Assembly: GCF_032854445.1 (NCBI RefSeq)
Contig: NC_088295.1
Coordinates: 59,625,249 to 59,689,248, forward strand
Origin: Liolophura sinensis
Taxonomy: Eukaryota > Mollusca > Polyplacophora > Chitonida > Chitonidae
Reading direction: 5' to 3'
Length of the DNA: 64,000 nt
The notes under the pieces: model-generated
Seen by the model: only the letters and a program-made list of their open reading frames with translations
What the model was told of the DNA's origin: nothing
Database searches by the model: none
Made by a program: the position numbers and the translations under genes
Shown: in pieces, positions 33,801-44,509 of the stretch
How positions within the stretch are numbered: position 1 is the first letter of the stretch
How the letters are laid out: each line of letters begins with the position of its first letter

Positions 33801-36800
33801 GAGCTCGGACCACGGTCGGTTCATTTGTAGATCGCAAACAACAAAATGTTTAACATGCAGTCATGTTTACCTTGTGGAAGGCGACTTCTCCATGCTGATG
33901 GCTGTTCTTGACAGATACAATTCATGCAGGCATTACAAAAGAAAAAATCCACGAATAGTCTCTTCGCATGCGCACAAAAGTTAGAGAAGGATGAACATGA
34001 CTGCCTGTTTAAAGTTTTACACCTCTCCGGCCGTTCGTGGGAAGGTCCTACAGCAACCTGCGGATCGTCGTGGGTTTCCACGGGCTGAGCCCGGTTTCCT
34101 CCCACCATAATGCTGGCCGTCGCCGTTTAAGTGAAATATTCTTCAATACGGCGTAAAACACCAATCAAATAAAGAAGTAAATAAAAAACATGTCGTAGTT
34201 CTAGAAATTAACAATCACATTGTTTTAATGACAACACAACATTTTGAGTAATTGACCATTCATAACAATTTGCGATAAACATCACTGCGTTTTGGTTTTT
34301 CTTAATTCTGCTTAAGCCATGGTACTAGGGGGCGTGCATGTTTCTACCTATAGGCACAGTAGAAATAAAGCCCTGGTACTAGGGGGCGTGCACGTTTCTA
34401 CCGATACATGCACAGTTGAAATAAAGCCCTGACTGAGGTAAATTGACAAAAGCCAGATACCATCGGTAATATATACGTGCGATCGTTTACCAATTACCAC
34501 ACTGTCATGCTCACCTGGTTTTATTCTCTATGCTCTAGTCTTTATATTGAATATTGAAGATCACTGGAGTAACCTTGGTAAGTACATTTATTCGGCACCT
34601 ATAAGCATAAGCAATAACCACCGGCCATTTCTTCTGCGGATATGATGTAAGATAATATAATTAAAGCCGCACAGCATAGAGAGTAAACCCATAGCAGCGA
34701 CGACAATGTGATAGCTGGCAAATGTTCACACGTAACCGGTGAAATGCGGCCTCTTGTCAATTTACCTCAGTCAGGGTTTTACATAGTAGCATCAACAGTA
34801 GCAATTTACACTTTCCCTAGCACCTCGGCTAAGGCAGATTCAAGTTTTAAAGAAACCCGCAGTTATGTTAATTGCAATCTATTAGACGTCACTGGTCTAG
34901 AGTTAATAAAAATTCTGCGTTGTCAACACATTTACCATAAAATCACATTAAAACAATGCAAAGGGAAATCTTTTGATCATTTTTGAAGGACTAAACCAAA
35001 AATTATGGATAACTGACACAGTTCGATACCGAAGCCTATAGATACAAGACTAGTCCAAGTCCGTTGGCGGGGCTATTTGTGCAGACTAACGTTTGCTGAA
35101 CACCTGTTTTCCACCAATAGTTCTTTTAAGTCTCCAGGCATCACGTCGAAAAGTTAGTAAGTAACATGCCAAAGGTCATTGGTTTACTCTCACCGATACG
35201 ACTTTCTCCAATCAAAAATCAAACCCTCGTGTAAGTGAAATGCGACTGACTTTGTCGTTAAACAGTAGTCGATTCTTAATCCTATCAAGCCCGGATCCGA
35301 GTGTCGAGTACACATATTGCTGCACCCAATGCTACGGGGACTAGTACAACAATTGCATTATTGACCTCACCTGTTTAAATCCAACTCTTAGCGTGGGATG
35401 CTCACATATTACCCTCTGTCTACTTTCATAGTCTCTCTGGGTCAAACCACCCCATTCAGGATCCGATACTGATATCTTTCGGATGTTATACGATTGAACA
35501 GGTGTCGTCTGGAAATATAACAAACCAAGTTTATCATTTAATGAATAACATTGGTATAGATATGTACTGAGTGTGATAAATATATTTGTTATATAGCCAG
35601 AATCGCGCAAAAGTTTACATTGCAAGTTAGTTATTGCTATATATATATGTACTTCATGGCATCGCTTTTATCGGTGTTGTCTGAACAAACATTGGTTTAT
35701 CACAGTCTTTCAAACTGATGCACAGATTGTATTTATACAGCTTAATGGTCATCGTACTCAAGAATTTATCACTTGTCTCTCAGCGGCCAGTTTAGGAGGT
35801 GAGGAAACCGAGAGCCCAGAGGAAACACCCTGGCCTTCTCCAGATACCGGGCGAAGCACCTAACTTACACCCAGCGCCGAGACAGCAACAAATGGTTTCA
35901 TCACCCGACAGCGTTTAACCGTCTTAGAAGAGAAAGATCCTTAGTAAGTATAATTCATTTATTTATTTGATTGGTGTGCTACGCCGTACTCAAAAGCATT
36001 TTGGAGGGAGGAAACCGTGCTGAACCCGGGGGAAACCCACGACCATCCACGGGTTGCTAGCAGATCTTCCCACGTATGGCCACGGAGGAAGCCATTGCCG
36101 TTCAATTTCGCCCACCCACAAACTTAACGTATCCTCAAATGTGCTCCAAAACGCTCCCCCCCCTCCACCCTCCAAAGTAAAATAATATGATCCGTCACTT
36201 GAGGCACTCAGCTCATAATATGTACTGACATACTCGAGCCTGACCTGAATTCATTACATAATATTACGGAATCCGGCAAATATCTAATGACGACTATTGT
36301 TTATAGAATTCGAATTGCCACTCCAAAATGATCCAGCCTGTGAGGGAAACACTTTGTTTGTGACGTCAAAAGAGACTTGTATATAAAAATTCCCTCAACC
36401 GAGTATCGTGATGTGGAATGGTATCACTTTGGATCCCACCAGGAGGACAAGGCGTCTTATTTCTTCTTTAACATAAAAGAACACATCGTACAAGCAAACT
36501 AGAAACAGTTGGATATACAGGTATTTGACTATTTCATTCTTCTTTATTCATATCTAATTCAAACGAACGTTCAAGGGCTAGTATAAATGTCATCCAGACA
36601 CTTCTCTCTATAAGATCGTATATTATAGCTATGACTTGGCCTATCTCGATTCTTCTTTTCAGTTTCTCTTCTTGTATTTTTGGACTTGGCACAGTAGATT
36701 ATGGATTGGGCTTTTTTTGCTTACATAGACAGTCTTACTATATTTGTTATAACACAGCATGAAGGAATCAAGACAAGAATTCACAGGCCCCTCAGCCGAG

Positions 36801-39800
36801 TATACTTTATGTCATATAACATGTCCATCAATTTAAATCAATTTAGTTCACCGTGTGTACATTCTACGAATACTAGCTCCAAACGCTAAAGGAATAACTG
36901 CTTGTTGGTTATCACATTGTACTGTTTGAACGCTGAATACAAGCTTCAGTTTTCTAAGTAGGGGATAGATTGGTTATATTATTCATCTGAAAATGTTTAT
37001 TTCGGATTGACATTATATCGACGTCATGTTTTCTTCACTGTGGTTTTACTTTATTCAGTTCCTCAGTTTCTTAATTGGGGGTTTTGTGATGAAGGTTTTT
37101 TTTTAAAAAAAAAAAACAGGTATTGTGTACATTGACATCACATGTTGAAAATATAACTGGTGATTAGTGTACGACTGTCAGCAATAAAGCTGGATCATAG
37201 AAGATTTTTAGAGAAAATCACTTTCCAAAAAAGAACGCATTGATTGCTCAGGTATAAATGACGCGCAGCACGTTCAAGGCCAGTGTCTTAGCTGTACATA
37301 TACAATTATGCTATTACCTCCAAATTAATTGCAAGCAATGAAAGCAATTTGTCTTCGATTGAGATATTAAATTGTTACGTATTTCCAAGTTATGTTATCG
37401 ACTATTCAGTGACACATACGCAAGGATGCAGTGTTCTATACTGTATACGGCTCATCGTCATGGAGGACTACGTCAATTTCACGTAACGAAAGGCGTACGC
37501 CAACTGTCATGTCATCAAATACCGTAGATATTACGTATGTATTACCTGGTCACCATAATTAAGGGCCAAACCAACTCACTAAATTCGAACTGAACTCCAC
37601 CCCCTCGAGTACTCACCATTAGCTGTCCTTTCTGCATACACTCCGATGTCATGTCTGGATATTGTCTTGACAAAAGGTGTCGATCAAAAATCACTGACGT
37701 ATTCTCTACTGATGAAATTGTAATCCATGTTGTATTTCCTTGAGGCCTGTTGTCTGTCTAAAACGGGATGATTTGAACATATATAAATGTACGATCTACA
37801 TTAAATAGTTATAAACAGAACATATTGCACACTGCATGACTAATTGCTTACCTGTGTTTTACAATATAACATTTAGTATCTTTGTCTTCTACACTGTATA
37901 ATATTTCGTCCTTGTTAACTATAAGGCAAGGTTAGAGTTCATGCCATATAATGCAGTGTTTCGCGAAGTATTATAGGAAGTTAACGAAGACGTGTGTTGC
38001 TGTTGTTGTTGTTATTGTCATGTATGCGATTCACATAAACTTCCAAAACTGTCAGTGATGGTGTTTGTCCTTGACAAGACCAAATGACTTTGTCAGTGAT
38101 TCTATTTGCCCTTGACAAGATTCTACCCAAACAGGCATCTCCGAATAAAAAGAGGCAGCAAAAAGTGCTCTTGTCTAAGACCACACCATTATCGTTCTTG
38201 CACCAATGATGCCACCGCAATGGTCCCTTCACTCCAAATTTTCGGTTCCCGTTTTACAAAGCTGTTGTAGCTTATGTGAAGCGTACACAAACTGTCATGT
38301 CCATACGTTTGTTTGTTCTTATTAGAGATTTATCGTCGGTCTCAACAATATTTATGTCATATCTCGGCAACTTGTTTTATTCACGGTTTACCGAGTACAA
38401 AGTTAAATTTAACATTTCGATTTTGTGATATATCTAAACGGTGTTAGTTATTGAAGATTACGTCGCACTTTGTTCAAATCAAGGGATTAAGATTGATGTA
38501 TGATTAGGAGAAAAGATCTAGATATACCTTTGGACCTAACAGGAATTGAACTGTGTCATTATCGATAATGTCATCGATCAATGCAGATATTGGAGGCAAC
38601 ATTTGTCCTCTGTGAAGGTGGCTGGTCCGAGTTCTCACTGAGGTCCGCGATGTGTGAGTAAAGCATACGCCATGACGGGATAACTCATCAGTGACGAAGT
38701 TAAGTAGTCCTTTAGGTGAGGAAAAAAAAAAAAGAAATATCAAACTGGTAGATCGATCATAACTTATTGTGGGTGTGTTTATTTACTGCATGTGACATAT
38801 AGCAATGAGAACTGCATGGTATGCGCTATGGAATGTGAGATGACAAAGTATCAGCGCGACATCACAAATTATTTGCGCAATATCATGAATTATTAGAGCG
38901 ATATCACAAACTATCAGCGCGGTATTGCGAATTTATTTATTTATTTATTTCATTGGTCGTTTACGTCGTACTCAAGAATATTTCACTTATACGACGGCTG
39001 ACATCATTATGGTGAGAGGAAACCAGGCAGAGGGGGAAAGCCACGACCATCCGTAGGTTGCTGGGGACCTTCTCACATACGGCCGGAGAGGAAGCCAGCA
39101 TGAGCTGGACTTGAACTCACAACAACCCCATAGGTGAGAGATTCCTGGGTCATTACGCTGCGGTAGCGCGCTAACCTAGTGAGCCACGGAGGCCCCAAGT
39201 ATCACGAATCCACAAATCAGAAGCAACGCTTCCTGTTCAAAGCACATAGAGTGTAGGAGTGAGTGCGTAATTGCTTGGGGTCTAACGTCGTACTTAACAA
39301 TTTTTCAGTCATGTGACGAATCCTAAGAGTGCTTGTAATGTGCCTCCTTGTTGCAGGGCGGATTTCCGCCGCTCTTTTATCTAGTGCTGCTTCACTGAGA
39401 CGACTTACCGAAGTCAAGTAAGCCGCCCGAGCCATTTTGCTGATACTGATGTTGCACCATCCCCTTAATGCTGAACGCCAAGCGTAACTTGGAAGTTGTA
39501 ACTTCCTGCTTTAAGTAATCCATCCAGGATTGACACTGGATTTACCGCCCCCGAAGCGGACGCTCTACCAAATGAGCTATCGGGGCCGGTCACAGAGTAT
39601 ATGAAGGAAAGATATAAAGAAATTATATTTTATGTAACAATATGTATAATCTGACGTGCCCCTAGATTAGCGTTTCCTGACCAGTGAGTTTTTAGAATAA
39701 CAATGATGAAGTATACGACTTATTGGGAATAGGAAGAACTCAATGAAGTGTTCTTATACGGCAACAAATGAAGTTGAATATTGATATTATGCGAAATATT

Positions 39801-42800
39801 TTATGTATCATAATTTATGTGGAGTTAAACCATATTCATTAACTCACTGTCATAAAAAACGTCTCTAAGGTTAAATCCTTCACGAAGATAAAAAATTTAT
39901 GTTGCTATGACTCCAAATTAAATTTCCCATTAAGGAATTATAGGGTATGCCGTCCCTTGCATTCTTTTTAATAACTGTCAATTTTTCCCTTTCCTTGAAA
40001 ATTCTCCATAGCTGGCTCTTTAGCACACAGAGAGCTCGTTTCTATTGACTTAATATATACTGATGTCAAAAGCCCCAGAAGTGGATGAAACTTAATGTTT
40101 GTCCAGGGCAATTCCGACGTATGGCGAACAGTTTATTGCGAAAAGGAGAATCACAGTATAGCGTAAAAAGTATTACTGGCCTACCATTGTTCTGATACCA
40201 ATAATGGATCCATGTCAATGGGTAAATCTATACGCCCAGTTAATGTAACTGTATATAGCTATTCAGCTGTCTACAAGGCAGGAGTAATGCAGTTTTGTTT
40301 GCAAAACGGTTACTCTCTGAAATAAAAGATTATATACACGGCAGATAGGTCATATAGGGTTTCATCAATACGGCTGCCTTACCACGATCCATTGTAATTT
40401 TTTCTGCTGTAGATGGCAATGCAAGCAAGGCCATGGTTAGCCACGCCAATAAAATTTATATACTTCCTGGTAAGGAAAGATTCCTGTGTTTAAATACGGC
40501 TGAGCGACGGACTTAATTGTGCAAATAACAACTGCGCCAACGGATATATTTTAAATTTGAATGAAAAAAGGTTTTATTTATAGTATTATACGAAGCTGGT
40601 TTCAAACAAGCATGTGTCCAATCATGTGGTCTTTAGTGAAGCGCAATACATTTGCTTGGGTGTTTCATGTAGACGGATAAAAATGAAAAATAAACACGAA
40701 ATAAAATTAATTAAATACATTCAAACAATGAATGACGCAAGGATGTTTTTAGGTGTCAAAAACGCATAACAAGCATTTTAGCGTATAGCAGTATATAGAA
40801 ACCGAAATGAAAATTCTAAGTAAAGCAACGTGTATAGATGCACAAATACGTCTATAGAGCATCAGTATTGTTTCACCATTGCATAAAACACATCATTTTC
40901 GAGATATATCAATCTATGGCGATGCGTGTTTGAGTATTAGGATCTTTATTCTACTCAAAGATACACTCATGGTATAAGAAAAAGGTTTGATTGAATGTAA
41001 ACAACGACCAGTGTGTGATGTGTGCCTTCAAAGCGTAAGCATACTCCTTTGTTCGACCACTTGCAATCGACAAGCGGAGGATTTATGTCATGATTTTTGA
41101 CAAAGGGAAAAACCACACATTGTAATGTATACATTAAATGACCAAGCAATTAGTATCAAACATGGTTACAAATGTAAACAACCACTGAGAAGCTTAAAAA
41201 TTGTATATTTCCACATAAACTTAATAGAGCAATATATTAGAAAAAAAAACCCAAAACAAAATAGATAACAGTAAATGTTATAGAAAAATGGAAAATTGTT
41301 GTCTGCCACAAAACGCACCACATTGCGTTCCACGTCAAGCCTCTTTATGGCAAGCAATATCAGTTCCAAAAAGTTTAGGAAAACACACACAAAAAAAAAC
41401 ATCAGCACACGACTAAACTCAAACGCTCATGGCCATTTGTCTACAATGTGTTCAGTTTCTGGACCTGAGTGTACATTAATCGTCTGTAATAAATGAATAC
41501 ATTTATTTATTTCATTTATTTGATTGCTGTTTTATGTCGCACTAACGAATATTTGATTTTTGATGCATTATGGTGGCAGAAAACCGGCCAGACAGGGGAA
41601 TCCCAGGAACATCCGCAAGTTACTGGAAGACTTTCCCACGCGCGACTGGAGAGGAAGCCAGCATGAGCCACATTGATGGGAGCTTCTTGGGTCAAATACG
41701 CCTAAATAAAAAATGGTCTAACCATGTTCTCATGTCATGCAAACAGTGAAGCATATATACAGCGTTGGCATCAACCATAATAATGAATGACATATCTTTA
41801 ATATTCGACCCTATGGTTCAGTTGGTAAGGCGTCTGCTTTGGGAGTGCTAAATCGAAGGTCAATCCTGGGTCGGGTCACAGCTAAGACTTTAAAAGAGGA
41901 AGTTGTAACTTTCATATGTAATCTGATTTAGGCGCTTGTCGTTCAGCATTAAAGGTATAGTGCAACGACTGGTTCACCCGTATCAGTATGATGCTTCTGT
42001 CGGGGCGACTTACTTGCCTTCGTAAAGTCGTCTAAGTCAAGCATCGGTGAAAATCCATTCTGCAACAAGAAGGCACATTACATGCACTCTAGGACTCCAT
42101 TGTCGTCGTATGACTAAACAAAAATCATTAAGTACTACGTTTAACCCCAGGCACAAATTCACTCAAAGTGCCCTTTGAATTTTTTCTGCTTTTCACAGCC
42201 AATAAAACAGCAAGCCTTCAAAGTAACATTTTTTTACTTGATGTTGTCAGTTTTTCCATTGTTTTTACTACAAGTTACTGCAAATGAGGACAAGATTTCC
42301 AGTGCAGAATTTCAACGAAACCGATATTTATTTATTTATTTGATTTGTGTTGCTGGCAGACCTTCCCACGTACGGCCGAAGAGGAAGCCAGTATGAGCTG
42401 GACTTAAACTCACAGCGACCGCATTGGTGAGAGACTCCTGGGTCATTACCCAGCGTGCTAGCGCGCTAACCAACTGAGCCACCAATGAAACCGATACATA
42501 ATGTAGCGAGTATGCTGCCGCTAGGTTAAAGCATAGGTTGTTGAGTGAAAATTAGCACTCAGCTCCCATTTCTCTTAAAAAAAAATGGCGGCCTTCTGAA
42601 ATACGAAAGTGACTTTTATGGTGGGAGGTTTTCGGTAGGGGTTCCATACACTATTTGAATGCGGAACAATTTGAGACAAAATAACCTACCTGAAGTTATC
42701 TCTGAAAAACTAAGCTATAGAAATCGTTATCATGGAGACACTAACTAGATTAATGCTGCTGTGGAATATATATGCCCCATCAGAGGCTATTATATTTTTT

Positions 42801-43837
42801 GTGCCTTGTTCTTGCAATAAAGTATTTAAACTCAGTTATTGTCTGTCAAGATATTTCATGTAAATCAATCTATACCTTAGACCATATAAATATTTAAAGC
42901 AGAGAACAGCTACATTTTATTGGCGTTGATAGCAAGAAGCGACTTCAACAACAACAACTACCTACCAGATTCACCTATGCTGTAAAGCATCACTCTCCTC
43001 CATTCCAGGTCTACAAGTATCTGCCGAACTTTGGCTGCGACTTCCTCGTAAACCGAATGGTTTGAATATGTGTGCCCATGCCCGAACCGATCTAAAAGAC
43101 AATTTGTTCAGCAGCAAAAGCTTTACGGAGCTAAAATGCTCAGATTCTCATTACTGTGAGACTCCCCGTACATTTGGAGTCGTCTAGCATCCAATGAATG
43201 AATGACCTTTGTTCAGAGATAGCAGGCACATGTTAAAAGATGGATGTCAAAAATACGAGTGACCGAGAAACAGCGAGGTAGAACAATCGTCTCTTTATTG
43301 ATTTTCTTCGTATCGCACATAAAAGTATACTTACTAATATATTTAAACATATCATCAACTATAGAAACATACATTTCCAAGTCTTCAAGAAATCATGCAA
43401 TGGCAAGCAAACAGATGACTCTGCAGAGTCAAAGAAACTTTTCGAAATTTATAGACCGTTCTCTGGACAAAGAAGAACAGGTGCGCGAGATTATGCAAAG
43501 TGTAGAATTATCCGGAAGACTGCTATGTTGTTCAAAAAAAAGTTATTAAAGGTAGACGAATCAGATGGCATGCTTATTTCTGCATATGAAAACAAGGGGT
43601 TGGCTGACTCAGATATTTAAAGCACTGACTGGCTGCTTTGTCAGTTTTGTTAGTCGCCTGACAAAGGTCTGTGGTTTACTCCGGCGTTAAAAATCAATCA
43701 GTCAATTAGTCAATCAAACAATCACATTATAACGCTTACTTACCCAGTTCCTTCTGAACGTCGCTGCTATAACAGCTTTTCGTCGCAGTTAAGTAGCAAA
43801 AGCAAAACACTAACATCTGGTTGCGGTGACCGAACAT
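27817..43837 (-). CDS. Ionotropic glutamate receptor-like channel, 11 exons
   Basis: Exons on the - strand: 43837-43744, 43091-42966, 38709-38528, 37757-37617, 35508-35371, 33496-33396, 31480-31393, 30777-30453, 29942-29728, 28554-28286, 28069-27817. All have GT-AG borders with agreeing phases, giving 643 residues. Residues 1-22 look like a signal peptide; an in-frame TAG precedes the start. About 32-215 is a shortened amino-terminal domain. S1 runs from LRVGF (221) and keeps an Arg (305) in the RQEHFDF stretch that aligns with the ligand carboxylate-binding Arg of iGluRs. M1 is ~346-363, the pore helix 389-399, M3 ~410-435 (SSLTAALIASL, a degenerate SYTANLAAF). S2 has acidic Asp517 in YVFLSD at the ligand-amine position. 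M4 is ~601-622 with a short basic tail. The Q/R-site position is Lys397. It could be glutamate-gated or an orphan receptor. Confidence 0.9.
28630..29485. repeat. Intronic minisatellite, 48- and 51-bp units
   Basis: About 16 units alternate between 51 bases (with CAAACCTGCACCGTGAGTAA) and 48 bases (with GAAACTAGTACAGTGAGTAA). Both lengths are multiples of three, so the array is open over its length in a + frame (28639-29487) and in a - frame. It lies inside receptor intron 9 (28555-29727). Confidence 0.9.
29535..29632. repeat. 18-bp minisatellite in receptor intron 9
   Basis: Five to six copies of an 18-base unit containing GAAACCTGGGCATTTGGG, on the exon 9 side of the larger array. On the - strand it is open and reads as repeated Gly-Phe-Pro-Lys-Cys-Pro. 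Confidence 0.9.
30867..31075 (-). repeat. SINE family 1
   Basis: Antisense copy from the TTTATTTAATTGGTG tail to CGCATTGGTGAGAGATCCC. It lies in receptor intron 7. Confidence 0.8.
31660..31984 (-). repeat. SINE family 2
   Basis: Starts TGAGTGAGTGCTTGGGGTTT (tail side) and ends with the tRNA-like head GTGCTATCGGGGCC. It lies in receptor intron 6. Confidence 0.75.
32083..32400 (+). repeat. tRNA-derived SINE, family 3
   Basis: The head GGCCTCATGGTTAGAGCGTC (A-box-like) and GACGGAACCC (B-box-like) is followed by a body with TTTAAAAATGGTACT and GACTGGGTGGAGTGTCATGT. The same family occurs at 44988-45058 (+, head only) and 51230-51475 (-). Confidence 0.65.
32430..32590 (-). repeat. SINE family 1 fragment
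   Basis: Antisense tail and body directly after the family 3 copy, from TTTATTTGATTATG to GCAGATCTTCCCACGTA. Confidence 0.75.
33020..33270 (-). repeat. SINE family 1, near full length with target duplication
   Basis: Complete from the TTTATTTATTGAATTC tail to the head CAGCCACGGAGGCCCC. GCCGTCA at 33010-33016 is repeated at 33271-33277 as a target-site duplication. Confidence 0.88.
34010..34170 (+). repeat. SINE family 1 fragment, sense
   Basis: Sense copy of body and tail from CCGGCCGTTCGTGGGAAGG to GGCGTAAAACACCAATCAAA. It is one of the few + strand copies. Confidence 0.75.
34427..34776. mobile_element. 350-bp MITE with 23-base inverted ends
   Basis: It starts CCCTGACTGAGGTAAATTGA and ends with the exact reverse complement. 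No transposase ORF. A related right half lies at about 56505-56605 (AGCGACGA, ACACGTAAC, GGTGAAAT, CTCTTGTCAATTTACC). Just to its left, 34320-34426 holds two tandem copies of a ~56-base unit with GGTACTAGGGGGCGTGCA. It lies in receptor intron 5. Confidence 0.75.
35955..36095 (-). repeat. SINE family 1 fragment
   Basis: Antisense tail and body, TTTATTTGATTGGTGTGC to GGCCACGGAGGAAGCC, with an internal deletion. A more decayed copy lies just before it at about 35745-35840. Confidence 0.7.
38931..39196 (-). repeat. SINE family 1, near full length
   Basis: Complete from the TTTATTTATTTCATTGGTCG tail to the head GAGCCACGGAGGCCCC, in receptor intron 2. It is preceded by a short ~24-base tandem (ATCACAAA-type) at 38840-38930. 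Confidence 0.85.
39255..39590 (-). repeat. SINE family 2
   Basis: From GAGTGCGTAATTGCTTGGGG to the tRNA-like head ACCAAATGAGCTATCGGGGC. Confidence 0.75.
39600..41495. other. Receptor intron 2 sequence without recognised content
   Basis: AT-rich; only short ORFs and no repeat family recognised. Confidence 0.45.
41500..41690 (-). repeat. SINE family 1, diverged
   Basis: Antisense copy from TTTATTTGATTGCTGTTTTA to GGAAGCCAGCATGAGCC, with several internal gaps. Confidence 0.7.
41808..42165 (+). repeat. SINE family 2, sense copy
   Basis: The head CTATGGTTCAGTTGGTAAGG is followed by the family 2 body, ending with GTCGTCGTATGACTAAACAA. The only + strand copy of this family in the window. Confidence 0.72.
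42327..42486 (-). repeat. SINE family 1 with internal deletion and target duplication
   Basis: The tail TTTATTTATTTGATTTGTGT is joined directly to GCTGGCAGACCTTCCC and runs to the head AACCAACTGAGCCACC. GAAACCGATA at 42317-42326 is repeated at 42487-42496. Confidence 0.85.
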
Positions 43838-44149
43838 CCTGAATGGCCAAGTCTCGAAGACTGACAGTTCTTCGGGTTTTGCATACTAGTAACTTGTCTG
43901 GCCTACTTGCAGCACATGGTTATATAGGACAACTGCACAATATAGGGCTCAGAATCAAGAACTGATTGATTCGACAACATTCGCATCCTGTAATTATGTA
44001 CAGAGCGTGAGGAAGGGATGGCATGAATGTGTACCGACTTAATTGTCTGATGCTCCACAGGTCGAGTTACGTTCTCGGTGCTGTTTGCTGATCAAAGATC
44101 GCTGTGAGGATGTACATGTATGAAATATACCGGACGAGTCTGCCCTTAC

Positions 44150-44507
44150 CCTCCTGATTAGAAAACCATGAATACAAAGCAGCTGCATGGTTACTCATCA
44201 CGTAACAGTTGAGTGCATGGTTCTGAGCGCATCGGGAAACATATAAAAAATTCTCTATTGAAAACCGACAGTAACTACTCAAAAACTCCACTGCTACAGG
44301 AAGCAAAGGCATACTCTCTATAACATCATTCCGCGAGAAATTTTCAAAGAGCTGGATAGTAAATTCCGGAAATAAGGCCTGGTAAAATACAAAACCAAGG
44401 TGAACTATAATTATTAAAAACAATATTATAGTTTTCCTGATTGATACATGACTTTTATAACAATGCAAGCGATACCTAGTTATCCCACATCCAAATTTTA
44501 GGAACAT
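44150..44507 (-). other. Candidate alternative first exon of the receptor gene
   Basis: An open frame of 119 codons from ATG at 44507 ends at a GAGG|GTAAGG donor. Its end phase equals that of exon 1, so it could splice to exon 2 (43091) in frame. It encodes an N-terminal hydrophobic segment around residues 25-45 (TIILFLIIIVHLGFVFY) and a stretch with several Cys, not recognisable as a standard iGluR amino-terminal domain. If unspliced, the ORF runs to 44067. It could also be chance or the start of another gene. Confidence 0.3.
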
Positions 44508-44509
44508 AT

